Shown here: one piece after another, positions 16,493-25,201 of the stretch
Layout: each line of letters starts with the position of its first letter
How positions within the stretch are numbered: the first letter of the stretch is position 1
NCBI RefSeq assembly: GCF_002803085.1
Contig: NZ_NNBJ01000027.1
Coordinates: 1-64,000 of the forward strand
Direction: 5' to 3'
DNA: 64,000 nt
DNA from: Streptomyces sp. CB01201
GTDB taxonomy: Bacteria > Actinomycetota > Actinomycetes > Streptomycetales > Streptomycetaceae
Position numbers and translations under genes: made by a program
The notes under the pieces: model-generated
Databases searched by the model: none
What the model saw: the letters and a program-made list of their open reading frames with translations, nothing else
Told to the model about the DNA's origin: nothing

Positions 16493-17994
16493 GCGAGAAC
16501 AGCAGCACGGCAGGCCGTCTCTACGGGGTCGGCCTCGGGCCCGGCGACCCGTCCCTGATGACGGTGCGCGCGGTGGAGGCCATCGCCGGGGCGGACGTGG
16601 TGGCGTACCACTCGGCTCGGCACGGCCGGTCCATAGCGCGCTCGATCGCGGCGAAGCACATCCGTGCCGACCACATCGAGGAGAAGCTGGTCTATCCGCT
16701 CACCGTGGAGACCACCGACCATCCCGGCGGCTACCGGGGCGCCCTGAACGACTTCTACGAGGAGGCCTCGGCGCGCCTGGCCGAGCACCTCGACGCGGGC
16801 CGCACGGTCGCCGTGCTCGCCGAGGGCGACCCGCTGTTCTACGGCTCGTACCAGCACATGCACAAGCGGCTCGCACACCGCTACCCGACCGAGGTGATCC
16901 CCGGTGTGACCTCGGTCAGCGCCGCCGCCGCCCGGCTCGGGGAGCCGCTGGTGGAGGCCGAGGAGGTGCTCACGATCCTGCCCGGCACCCTGCCGGAGGA
17001 GGAGCTCACCGCCCGCCTGGCCGCCACCGACTCGGCGGTGGTGATGAAGCTGGGCCGCACCTTCACCAAGGTCCGCCGGGCACTGGAGCGTTCGGGGCGC
17101 CTGGACGAGGCGCGGTACGTGGAGCGCGCCACCATGGCGGGCGAGCGCACCGGCCGACTGGCCGACATCGAGGCCGAGTCGGTGCCGTACTTCTCCGTCG
17201 CGGTGCTGCCGAGCCGTATCGACGCCACGCCCCCCGCGCGCGAGCGCGGCGAGGTCACGGTCGTCGGCACCGGTCCGGCCGGCCCGCTGTGGCTGACCCC
17301 CGAGTCGCGCGGCGCGCTCGCCGCCGCCGACGACATCGTCGGCTACACCACCTACGTGGACCGGGTGCCGGAGCGCCCCGGACAGCTGCGGCACGGCTCG
17401 GACAACAAGGTGGAGTCCGAGCGCGCCGAGTTCGCCCTCCAACTGGCCATGCGCGGCAGGCGGGTTGCCGTGGTGTCGGGCGGCGACCCGGGCATCTTCG
17501 CGATGGCCACCGCCGTGCTCGAAGTCGCCTCGCAGCCCGAGTACGCGGAGGTGCCCGTGCGGGTCCTGCCGGGGGTGACCGCGGCGAACGCGGCCGCCGC
17601 CCGCGCGGGTGCCCCGCTCGGCCACGACTACGCGACGATCTCGCTCTCCGACCGGCTCAAGCCGTGGGACGTCATCGCGGAGCGCCTGGACGCGGCGGCC
17701 TCCGCCGATCTGGTGCTCGCCCTCTACAACCCCGGTTCCGCGAGTCGCACTTGGCAGGTCGCCAAGGCCCGCGAGCTGCTCCTGGAGCACCGCTCGCCGG
17801 GCACCCCGGTCGTGGTCGCCCGGGACGTGGGCGGCCCCACCGAGCGGGTCCGCATCGTGCGCCTGGCCGATCTGGATCCGGCCGAGGTCGACATGCGCAC
17901 GATCCTGCTGGTCGGCTCGTCGCAGACCCGTACGGTCCGGCGCGGCGACGGCGAGGAGATCGTCTGGACCCCGCGCCGCTACCCGGAGGGCTGA
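16489..17994 (+). CDS. cobIJ: Fused precorrin-2 C20-methyltransferase / precorrin-3B C17-methyltransferase (CobIJ)
   Basis: The 501-residue protein has two tandem tetrapyrrole methylase domains. CobI is about residues 10-240 (LYGVGLGPGDPSLMTVRAVE, LAEGDPLFYGSY, VIPGVTSVSAAAARLG). CobJ is about 250-495 (VTVVGTGPAGPLWLTPESRG, VSGGDPGIFAMA, VLPGVTAANAAAARAGAPLG, LALYNPGSASRTWQ). Each uses SAM. The fusion brings together the steps on either side of CobG's reaction and is usual in actinobacteria. The ATGA overlap with cobH indicates coupling. It converges on cobK with a 67-bp gap. Confidence 0.95.
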   Translation: MSENSSTAGRLYGVGLGPGDPSLMTVRAVEAIAGADVVAYHSARHGRSIARSIAAKHIRADHIEEKLVYPLTVETTDHPGGYRGALNDFYEEASARLAEHLDAGRTVAVLAEGDPLFYGSYQHMHKRLAHRYPTEVIPGVTSVSAAAARLGEPLVEAEEVLTILPGTLPEEELTARLAATDSAVVMKLGRTFTKVRRALERSGRLDEARYVERATMAGERTGRLADIEAESVPYFSVAVLPSRIDATPPARERGEVTVVGTGPAGPLWLTPESRGALAAADDIVGYTTYVDRVPERPGQLRHGSDNKVESERAEFALQLAMRGRRVAVVSGGDPGIFAMATAVLEVASQPEYAEVPVRVLPGVTAANAAAARAGAPLGHDYATISLSDRLKPWDVIAERLDAAASADLVLALYNPGSASRTWQVAKARELLLEHRSPGTPVVVARDVGGPTERVRIVRLADLDPAEVDMRTILLVGSSQTRTVRRGDGEEIVWTPRRYPEG

Positions 17995-18061
17995 GCCCGC
18001 CGCCCGGCGGGCCGCGCCAGCCGCCCGGAGGGCCGAGCCGGCCGGGACGGTCCGGACGAGG

Positions 18062-18808
18062 TCAGCCGGTGAACCGGCGCACCCAGGTGGCCGCCTCCTC
18101 GGGGGTGGCCGCCCGCTCGACCCCGTCCGGCACGGGCGGCCGCCGCACCACGACCACGGGGATCCCCGCCTCGCGGGCGGCGGCGAGCTTGGGCGCGGTG
18201 GCCGCGCCCCCGCTGTCCTTGGTGACGAGGACGTCGATCCGGTGCGTCCGCAGCACCTCCCGCTCCCCTTCGAGGGTGAAGGGGCCGCGGTCGAGCAGCA
18301 CCTCCGTCGCGGCGGGGAACGGCGGCTCGGGCGCGTCCACGGACCGCATGAGGAACCACAGCGCGTCGAGGTGGGCGAAGGCCGCCAGGCCCATGCGCCC
18401 GGTGGTGAGGAAGACGCGGCGGCCGAGCGCGGGCAGCAGCCCGGCGGCCTCCTCCAGGGAGCCCGCCGGATGCCAGCGGTCGCCGGCGCCGGGGACCCAG
18501 CCCGGCCGGCGCAGCGCGAGCAGGGGAACATGGGCCTCGGCGGCGGCCCGCGCCGCGTTGAAACTGATCGTCCGGGCGAAAGGGTGGGTGGCGTCGATGA
18601 GTACGTCCACCGCGTGCGTACGCAGCCACGCGGCCAGCCCCTCGGCCCCGCCGAAGCCGCCGACGCGGACCTCGCCGGGCGGCAGCCGGGGCTCCGCGAC
18701 GCGTCCGGCGAGCGAACTCGTCACGCGCGGTGAGGTGCCCCCGGCCTCGCACAGCAGCCCCGCCAGCCGACGGGCCTCGCCCGTACCCCCCAGAATCAAG
18801 ACGTGCAC
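18062..18808 (-). CDS. cobK: Precorrin-6A reductase
   Basis: The 248-residue protein opens VLILGGTGEARRLAGLL, the CobK/CbiJ nucleotide-binding signature, and has DVLIDATHPFA, TTGRMGLAAFAHL and VTKDSGGAATAPKLAAA. It reduces precorrin-6A to 6B with NADPH. The start is the GTG at 18808. The gene is divergent from cbiD and convergent with cobIJ, so it is its own short unit despite sitting in the middle of the cluster. Confidence 0.93.
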   Translation of the reverse strand: MHVLILGGTGEARRLAGLLCEAGGTSPRVTSSLAGRVAEPRLPPGEVRVGGFGGAEGLAAWLRTHAVDVLIDATHPFARTISFNAARAAAEAHVPLLALRRPGWVPGAGDRWHPAGSLEEAAGLLPALGRRVFLTTGRMGLAAFAHLDALWFLMRSVDAPEPPFPAATEVLLDRGPFTLEGEREVLRTHRIDVLVTKDSGGAATAPKLAAAREAGIPVVVVRRPPVPDGVERAATPEEAATWVRRFTG

Positions 18809-18888
18809 AGGATCCGGTTCCGTTCGTGAGTGAGGCCGAAGGCCATGAGTTCCGTGAGTGAGGCCAAGGACATGGGCGGGGGCCGTGG

Positions 18889-20100
18889 GTGGTGAGTGAG
18901 GCGAAGGGCGGCCGCGGCGCCCAACTCAAGCACACCGGTCTGCGCCCCGGCTGGACGACCGGTGCCTGCGCGACGGCGGCCACCACGGCCGCGTACACCG
19001 CGCTCCTGACCGGCGAATTCCCCGACCCGGTGACGATCACGCTGCCGCGCGGCCAGACACCCGCGTTCGCGCTGGCCGCCGAGGACCTGGCCGCTGCGGA
19101 GCCGGCCGCCGGGGAAGAGGCGGCCGGGCGGACGGCGGCCGCCGGGCACGGGATGACGGCCGGACACGCGGTGGCGGCCGCCGGGCACGCGATGGCCGCC
19201 GTGGTGAAGGACGCGGGCGACGACCCGGACGTCACCCACGGCGCGCTGATCCGCTCGACCGTACGGCTGCTTCCGCCCGGCTCCGGCGTGGTGTTCCGGG
19301 CGGGCGAGGGCGTGGGCACGATCACCCGGCCCGGCCTTCCGCTGCCGGTGGGCGAACCCGCGATCAACCCCGTGCCGCGCCGCATGATGCGCGACCATGT
19401 GGCGCTGGTGGCGGAGCGGCACGGCGCCCCGGGGGACGTCGAGATCACCATCTCGGTGGACCACGGCGCGGAACTCGCGCGCTCGACCTGGAACCCGCGC
19501 CTGGGCATCCTGGGCGGTCTGTCGGTCCTGGGCACGACCGGCATCGTGGTGCCGTACTCGTGCTCGGCGTGGATCGACTCGATCCGGCGCGGGGTGGACG
19601 TGGCACGGGCGGCCGGCCGCACCCATGTGGCGGGCTGCACGGGCTCGACGTCGGAGAAGACGGTGGTCGCCGAACACGGCCTGCCGGAGGACGCCCTGCT
19701 CGACATGGGCGACTTCGCGGGCGCGGTCCTCAAGTACGTACGCCGTCATCCGGTGGACCGCCTCACGATCTGCGGCGGCTTCGCCAAGCTGTCCAAACTG
19801 GCCGCGGGCCATCTCGACCTGCATTCGGCCCGCTCCCAGGTGGACAAGCCCTTCCTCGCGGAGCTGGCCCGCAGCGGTGGCGCGGGCGAGGCGCTCGCGA
19901 CCGAGGTGGCGCAGGCCCACACGGGCCTGGCGGCCCTGGAGTTGTGCACCGCGGCCGGCGTTCGGCTGGGTGACCTGGTGGCCGCGCGGGCCCGCGACGA
20001 GGCCCTGTCCGTGCTGCGCGGGGCGCCGGTCGCGGTCGACGTGATCTGCATCGACCGGGCCGGCAACGTGGTGGGCCGCAGCGAACCGGCGGGCCCGTGA
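18889..20100 (+). CDS. cbiD: Cobalt-precorrin-5B C1-methyltransferase (CbiD)
   Basis: The protein of about 403 residues has the CbiD opening GLRPGWTTGACATAATTAA, then VTITLPRGQ, NPVPRRMM and the C-terminal CGGFAKLSKLAAGHLDLHS. CbiD methylates C1 and removes the extruded two-carbon unit; it is the anaerobic-pathway counterpart of CobF. Its presence beside cobG and cobN, both aerobic-pathway genes, means the cluster is mixed, a situation known from actinobacteria. An Ala-rich insert lies at residues about 65-105. The start is one of two adjacent GTG codons (18889 or 18892). It ends 10 bp from convergent cobM. Confidence 0.93.
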   Translation: MVSEAKGGRGAQLKHTGLRPGWTTGACATAATTAAYTALLTGEFPDPVTITLPRGQTPAFALAAEDLAAAEPAAGEEAAGRTAAAGHGMTAGHAVAAAGHAMAAVVKDAGDDPDVTHGALIRSTVRLLPPGSGVVFRAGEGVGTITRPGLPLPVGEPAINPVPRRMMRDHVALVAERHGAPGDVEITISVDHGAELARSTWNPRLGILGGLSVLGTTGIVVPYSCSAWIDSIRRGVDVARAAGRTHVAGCTGSTSEKTVVAEHGLPEDALLDMGDFAGAVLKYVRRHPVDRLTICGGFAKLSKLAAGHLDLHSARSQVDKPFLAELARSGGAGEALATEVAQAHTGLAALELCTAAGVRLGDLVAARARDEALSVLRGAPVAVDVICIDRAGNVVGRSEPAGP

Positions 20101-20110
20101 CGGGACGTGG

Positions 20111-20854
20111 TCAGCAGCGGTGCCGGTCGGCCGAGTACAGGTGGCTGTCGCGGAACTCGGCCGCGCCCAGCGTCCGTCCGACCAGGATGACGGCGGTCCG
20201 CACGATCCCGGCCGCCTTCACCTGCGCCGCGATGTCGGACAGGGTGCCGCGCAGCACGACCTCCTCGGGCCGTGAGGCGAACGCGACGACGGCGGTGGGG
20301 CAGTCGGCCCCGTAGTGCGGCAGCAACTCCTCGACCACACGGTCGACATGGCCCGTCGCCAGGTGCAGCACGAGCAGCGCGCCGCTGCGTCCAAGGGTGG
20401 CGAGGTCCTCGCCCTCGGGCATGGCGGTGGCGCGCTGCGCGACGCGGGTGAGGATGACGGTCTGGCCCACGGTCGGCACGGTGAGCTCCCGCTTGAGGGC
20501 GGCCGCCGCCGCGGCGAACGCGGGCACGCCCGGCACGACCTCGTAGGGCACCCCGGCCGCGTCCAGGCGCCGCATCTGCTCGGCGACCGCGCTGAACACC
20601 GACGGGTCGCCCGAGTGGAGCCGCGCCACGTCCTGGCCGGCCTCGTGGGCGCGCACCAACTCCCCGGTGATCTCCTCCAGGTTGAGCTGAGCGGTGTCCA
20701 CGAGGCGGGCGCCCTCGGGGCACTCCGCGAGCAGTTCGCGCGGCACCAGACTGCCGGCGTACAGACAGACCCGGCAGGAGGCGAGCGTACGGGCGCCGCG
20801 CACCGTGATCAGGTCGGCGGCACCGGGCCCCGCGCCGATGAAGTACACGGTCAT
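20111..20854 (-). CDS. cobM: Precorrin-4 C11-methyltransferase
   Basis: The 247-residue tetrapyrrole methylase has VYFIGAGPGAADLITVRGA at the start, LHSGDPSVFSAVAEQMR and VVPGVPAFAAAAAALKREL, with ILTRVAQRATAMPEGE diagnostic for CobM/CbiF. It methylates C11 of precorrin-4 using SAM. Its ATG at 20854 overlaps the cobL stop (ATGA on the minus strand), so the two are coupled, cobL first. Confidence 0.95.
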   Translation of the reverse strand: MTVYFIGAGPGAADLITVRGARTLASCRVCLYAGSLVPRELLAECPEGARLVDTAQLNLEEITGELVRAHEAGQDVARLHSGDPSVFSAVAEQMRRLDAAGVPYEVVPGVPAFAAAAAALKRELTVPTVGQTVILTRVAQRATAMPEGEDLATLGRSGALLVLHLATGHVDRVVEELLPHYGADCPTAVVAFASRPEEVVLRGTLSDIAAQVKAAGIVRTAVILVGRTLGAAEFRDSHLYSADRHRC

Positions 20855-22167
20855 CTGTCGTCTCCTGAAAGGGCGTTGGGGGTACCGGTCCCGAATCCGG
20901 GCTCGGGCACGGATACGGATTCCGGTACGGGCAAGGGTCCGGCCTTCACCACCGCCCACTGGGTGACCGGCATGGCCTGGCGCCAGCCCGTGAAGGCACC
21001 GACCGGCACGGCGTGCGCGACGGCGAGCCGGACGAGGTCGCCGCCGTGGCGCCGGTACCACTCGGCGAGCAGCGCCTCCGACTCCAGCGTGACGGTGTTG
21101 GCGACGAGCCGGCCGCCGGCCGGCAGCGCGGCCCAGCAGGCGTCGAGCAGCCCGGGCGCGGTGAGCCCGCCGCCGATGAACACGGCGTCGGGCGAGGGGA
21201 GTTGAGCGAGCGCGCCGGGCGCACGGCCGGGGACCACATCAAGTCCCGGCACGCCGAGCCGCTCGGCGTTGCGGCGCATGCGCTCGGCCCGCACCGGGTC
21301 CCGCTCGACGCTGAAGGCCCGGCAGGACGGGTGGGTACGCATCCACTCCACGGCGATCGAGCCGGAGCCCCCGCCGATGTCCCAGAGCAGTTCGCCGGGT
21401 GCGGGCGCCAGCGCGCCGAGGGTGGCGGCGCGGATGTGCCGCTTGGTGAGCTGCCCGTCGTGCTCGTACGCGTCGTCGGGCAGCCCCGGCACGGCGCCGA
21501 GCCGCAGGGCGCCGGGGGCGCGGCAGCAGTCGACGGCGACGACGTTGAGCGCGTCGCAGTCACCGTCGCCCCAGGTGTCCGCGACGCCCTCGCGCTGGTG
21601 CTCCTCCTCGGACCCGAGCTGTTCGAGCACCCGCATCCGGCTGGGCCCGAACCCGCGGTCGCGCAGCAGCGCGGCGACCTCGGCGGGGGTGCCGGACCCG
21701 GCGCTGAGCACGAGGAGGCGCCGGCCGTGGTGCAGGGCGGCGGCGACCCGGGCCACGGGCCGCCCGACGGCCGTCACGACCTCGGTCTCCTCCACGGCCC
21801 ACCCGAGCCGGGCGCAGGCGTAGGCGACGGAGGAGGGGTGCGGGACGATCCGGGGCGGGGCGCCGAGGACTTCGTTGAGGGTGCGGCCGATCCCGTAGAA
21901 CATGGGGTCACCGCTGGCCAGGACGGCGATGCGGCGCCCGGCGTGGGCCTCCATGAGGCCCGGCACTGCGGCCCGCAACGGCGAGGGCCAGGCGACGCGC
22001 TCGCCGCGGCAGGCGTCCTCGGGCAGCAGCGCGAGCTGCCGCGCCCCGCCGACGACCACCTCGGCGGCGCCGAGCACCCCGCGGGCGGCATCCCCGAGCC
22101 CGCCCCATCCATCGGCCCCGATGCCGACGACGGTGACGTCGGGGTGGGGGGTGCGGGGGTGGTTCAC
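20851..22167 (-). CDS. cobL: Precorrin-6B C5,15-methyltransferase (decarboxylating)
   Basis: The 438-residue protein is the CbiE-CbiT fusion CobL. The N-terminal tetrapyrrole methylase part has VTVVGIGADGWGGLGDAARG and LASGDPMFYGIGRTL; the C-terminal Rossmann methyltransferase part has LTKRHIRAATLGALAP, LLWDIGGGSGSIAVEWMR and VFIGGGLTAPGLLDACW. It methylates C5 and C15 and decarboxylates the C12 acetate. It is first of a two-gene minus-strand unit with cobM. The C-terminus ends in a Pro/Glu-rich tail. Repeat-rich non-coding DNA lies upstream and must contain the promoter. Confidence 0.95.
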   Translation of the reverse strand: MNHPRTPHPDVTVVGIGADGWGGLGDAARGVLGAAEVVVGGARQLALLPEDACRGERVAWPSPLRAAVPGLMEAHAGRRIAVLASGDPMFYGIGRTLNEVLGAPPRIVPHPSSVAYACARLGWAVEETEVVTAVGRPVARVAAALHHGRRLLVLSAGSGTPAEVAALLRDRGFGPSRMRVLEQLGSEEEHQREGVADTWGDGDCDALNVVAVDCCRAPGALRLGAVPGLPDDAYEHDGQLTKRHIRAATLGALAPAPGELLWDIGGGSGSIAVEWMRTHPSCRAFSVERDPVRAERMRRNAERLGVPGLDVVPGRAPGALAQLPSPDAVFIGGGLTAPGLLDACWAALPAGGRLVANTVTLESEALLAEWYRRHGGDLVRLAVAHAVPVGAFTGWRQAMPVTQWAVVKAGPLPVPESVSVPEPGFGTGTPNALSGDDR

Positions 22168-22299
22168 GGATACCTCGGAAGTGCGTTCGGCGTCTGGCCC
22201 CGCACTCTACTGTCCGGCCCCCGGCCCCGACCTCCTGGGTCCGGCCCCCTCACCCCCGCTCCCCGCGCGGTGGCTGACGCCCCTGCCCCCGATACCGTC

Positions 22300-22640
22300 C
22301 GCGGACCACGGGGGCCGTTCGCGCAGTTCCCCGCGCCCCCAAAACCCCCTTTTCATCCGCGGACCGCTGGGGCCGTTCACGCAGTTCCCCGCGCCCCCAA
22401 AACCCCGTTTTCATCCGCGGACCGCGGGGGCCGTTCACGCAGTTCCCCGCGCCCCTAACCCCCCTCTCGTCCGTCCACCGTGGCTGCCTGGTCGCGCAGT
22501 TCCCCGCGCCCCCAAAACCCCGTTTTCATCCGCGGACCGCTGGGGCCATTCGCGCAGTTCCCCGCGCTCCTAACCCCGTTCTCGTCCGTCCACCGCGCGT
22601 GGCTGGTCGCGCAGTTCCCCGCGCCCCTGTGGCGTCCCCC
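22300..22640. repeat. Six tandem 57-58-bp units built on GCAGTTCCCCGCGC
   Basis: The core GCAGTTCCCCGCGC starts at 22323, 22381, 22439, 22496, 22554 and 22611, a spacing of 58, 58, 57, 58 and 57 bp. Units alternate between two flank types, one carrying CATCCGCGGACCGC and one carrying CGTCCGTCCACCG. No ORF with coding character crosses the array. The core also occurs singly at other intergenic sites in the window. Confidence 0.9.
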
Positions 22641-22664
22641 GGTACCGCGGCGGAGCCGCGCACA

Positions 22665-22960
22665 TGTCACAGCCCCGCGCCCCTAAAGGCCTCGGTGCTG
22701 GCCGGCAGCAGGCATCTTCAGCCCGTCATGGGGGTCCCCCCTGGCCCTTAAGGCCTTGGGGGAGTTTGAGGACGAGCGCCCTTAAGGCGCGATCGGGGTC
22801 TGGGGCGGAGCCCCAGGGGGACCCGGAACCTACCAACCCGGGGCAAGGGGCGGGCGGGCGGGCAAAGGCCCCCCGGGGTCCGGGGCGCAGCCCAGGCCGG
22901 CCCACACGCCCCGCACGAAAACCCCTCGCACCTCCAACCCCGGCCCCCTAACCTGGCCCC
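22665..22960. repeat. Composite dispersed repeat element
   Basis: The order is CCGCGCCCCTAAAGGCCTCGG, then GGCATCTTCAGCCCGTCATG (22711-22730), CCCTTAAGGCCTTGGGGGAG, GAGGACGAGCGCCCTTAAGG, and finally GGGGCGGAGCCCCAGGGGGA. The same ordered blocks return at about 50970-51125 and 57700-57850. CTTAAGG-centred palindromes and the GGGGC...GCCCC hairpin give it strong secondary-structure potential. The rest of the gap to 23061 has no recognised feature. Confidence 0.8.
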
Positions 22961-23061
22961 GCCAGAACACCGACCCACCCCGCGGGAGCAAACCGTGCGC
23001 CGACGCTTCGAAGCAGCCCAGAGCCCACACCTCACGGCCCCCTTCGGAGAACCCCGCACCC

Positions 23062-25055
23062 ATGCCCCCAGCACCCCGCACCCTCAACATCGGCATCCTC
23101 GCCCACGTCGACGCCGGTAAGACCAGCCTCACCGAGCGCCTCCTCTTCGACACCGGCACGATCCGCCGGCTCGGCAGCGTGGACGACGGCAGCACGCAGA
23201 CCGACACCGGCGCCATCGAGCGGCAGCGCGGCATCACCGTGCACTCCGCCGTCGCCGCGTTCCGGGTGGGCGACACCCAGGTCAACCTCATCGACACCCC
23301 GGGTCACAGTGACTTCGTCGCCGAGGTGGAACGCGCCCTCGGCGTGCTGGACGCCGCCGTGCTCGTCCTGTCCGCCGTCGAGGGCGTACAGGCGCAGACC
23401 CGCGTCCTGATGCGCACCCTGCGCGAGGCCCGCCTCCCCACCCTCGTCTTCGCCAACAAGATCGACCGGGCGGGCGCCAGGACGGACGCCCTCATCGCCG
23501 AGATCCGCCGCAAACTGACCCCGCACGCGGCCTCCATGACGCACGTGCGAGACGCGGGCACCCGCGCCGCCACCACCGAGCCCCGCACCTTCACCGACCC
23601 TCGATTCCGCTCTGCGCTGGGCGAGTTGCTGGCCGAGCACGATGACACGCTGCTCGCCCGCGTCGTGGACGGACCCGAGCCGACCCCCGCCGACCTCTCC
23701 GGGGCCCTGGCCGACCAGACGGCGAAGGCCCTCGTCCACCCGGTGTACTTCGGCTCGGCGATCAGCGGCCAGGGCGTCGACGCCCTGATCGCGGCGATCG
23801 TGGCCATGGCGCCCGAACCGGCGCAGAATCCTGCCCCCGATCCGGTGGCCCCTCCCCGAGGCACGGTCTTCGCGGTGGAGCGGGATCCGTCGTCGGGGCA
23901 CAAGACGGCGTATCTACGCCTGTTCGAGGGCGAAGTGACGAACCGTCAATGGCTGACGTTCGCCTCCCCCGGCACCCGCACCACCCACACCGGCCGCCTC
24001 ACCGCACTCGACGTAGTAGGGGCCGGCACGGACGACTCCCGGACCTCCCTCGCTCCGGGCAACATCGGGAAGCTGCGCGGCCTCCCCGACATCCGCGTGG
24101 GCGACCACCTGGGCCGCCCCCCGGCCCGCACGCCCCGCTTCGCCGCCCCCACCCTCCAGAGCGTCGTACGCCCCCGGGAGCCCGGCACCACGCAGGCCGC
24201 CCGGCTGCACCGGGCGCTGACCGACCTCGCGGAGCAGGACCCGCTGATCCGGGCCCGTACCGAACCGGGCGGCGCCATTTCGGTGTTGCTGTACGGCGAG
24301 GTGCAGAAGGAGGTCATCGCCGCCACGCTCGCCGCCGCGTACGGCATCGCGGCGGTCTTCGAGCCGAGCCGAACAGTGTGCACCGAACGGCTCACCGGTA
24401 CGGGCGAGGCGGTGGTCGGGATGGACCGCGGCCCGGCCCCCAGCGGCCACTGGGCCACCGTCGGGCTGCGCGTCACGCCGGCCCCGTACGGCAGTGGCAC
24501 CGCGTTCGGTACGAGACCGAACTGGGCGCGCTGCCACGGGCGTTCCACCAGGCGATCGAGGAAACCGTCCACGAAGCGCTGCGCGCGGGCTGCGGCCCGC
24601 ACGGCTGGGCGGTCACGGACTGCGCGGTCACGCTCGTCCGCTCGGGGTTCAACAGCATCTTCAGCACGGCGGGCGACTTCCGCGCCCTCACCAGGATCGT
24701 CCTGGGCCGCGCCGTGCGGGAAGCCGGTACCACGGTCCACGAGCCCTACCGTGCCTTCGAGTTGGAGGTGCCGCCCGACACCCTCGCGACGGTCGCCGCC
24801 CGTCTTACCGCGATGGGCGCGCTCATCGAGGAGAGCCGCGCCGCGGGCGAGGCGTGGCTGCTCCGCGGCACCGTCGCGGCCCGTCTGGTCGCGGCCATCG
24901 AGCAGCGGCTGCCCGGCCTCACCCACGGAGAGGGAGTCTGGTGGTCGCGCCCGGCGGACGAACGCCCGGTGACCGTCCGCGAGCCCGTCGACGCACCGGC
25001 TTCCGACACGGCACCCGGCACAGCACCAGGCAAGCCGAACGACGGGTTGGCGTAG
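23062..25055 (+). pseudogene. TetM/OtrA-family ribosomal-protection-type GTPase gene with a -1 frameshift
   Basis: The first 482 codons (to about 24507) give the G1 motif AHVDAGKT, switch II DTPGHSDF and NKID, with ERQRGIT and VQAQTRVL as in TetM/TetO/OtrA, followed by EF-G domains II and III. The match then jumps to the frame beginning at 24507 (RYETELGALPRAFHQAIEET), which supplies domains IV and V to 25055. The codons TTC (24505-24507) and CGG (24507-24509) share one base, so a single lost base near TTCGGTAC explains the break. Intact, the protein would be about 660 residues, normal for this family, which removes tetracycline from ribosomes. It may be a pseudogene, an assembly error, or much less likely programmed frameshifting. 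Confidence 0.82.
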
Positions 25056-25067
25056 ACCTCTTGCGGC

Positions 25068-25081
25068 TTGGTCCAGACCAA
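25068..25081. promoter_or_regulatory. DasR-type operator (dre) upstream of the LPMO gene
   Basis: TTGGTCCAGACCAA has perfect 6-bp arms around a 2-bp centre and matches the core of the known DasR responsive element and chitinase-promoter repeats (TGGTCTAGACCA) at 11 of 12 bases. It lies 120 bp upstream of the LPMO start. DasR is the GntR-type repressor of chitin and N-acetylglucosamine utilisation in Streptomyces. Confidence 0.75.
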
Positions 25082-25201
25082 TGCCAGTCTGCCAAGTACC
25101 GCTACTGGCGGGCGACTTGGCCCACCAGCGCTCCGCCATGCCGCCCCACATCCCCGCATCCCCACTCCCCACTCCCCACTCCCCACGATCAAGGAGCACG
25201 C

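Noticed and set aside
22300..22640. Possible CRISPR array
   Set aside because: The whole 58-bp unit, including what would be spacers, repeats with few variants, and no cas gene is present.
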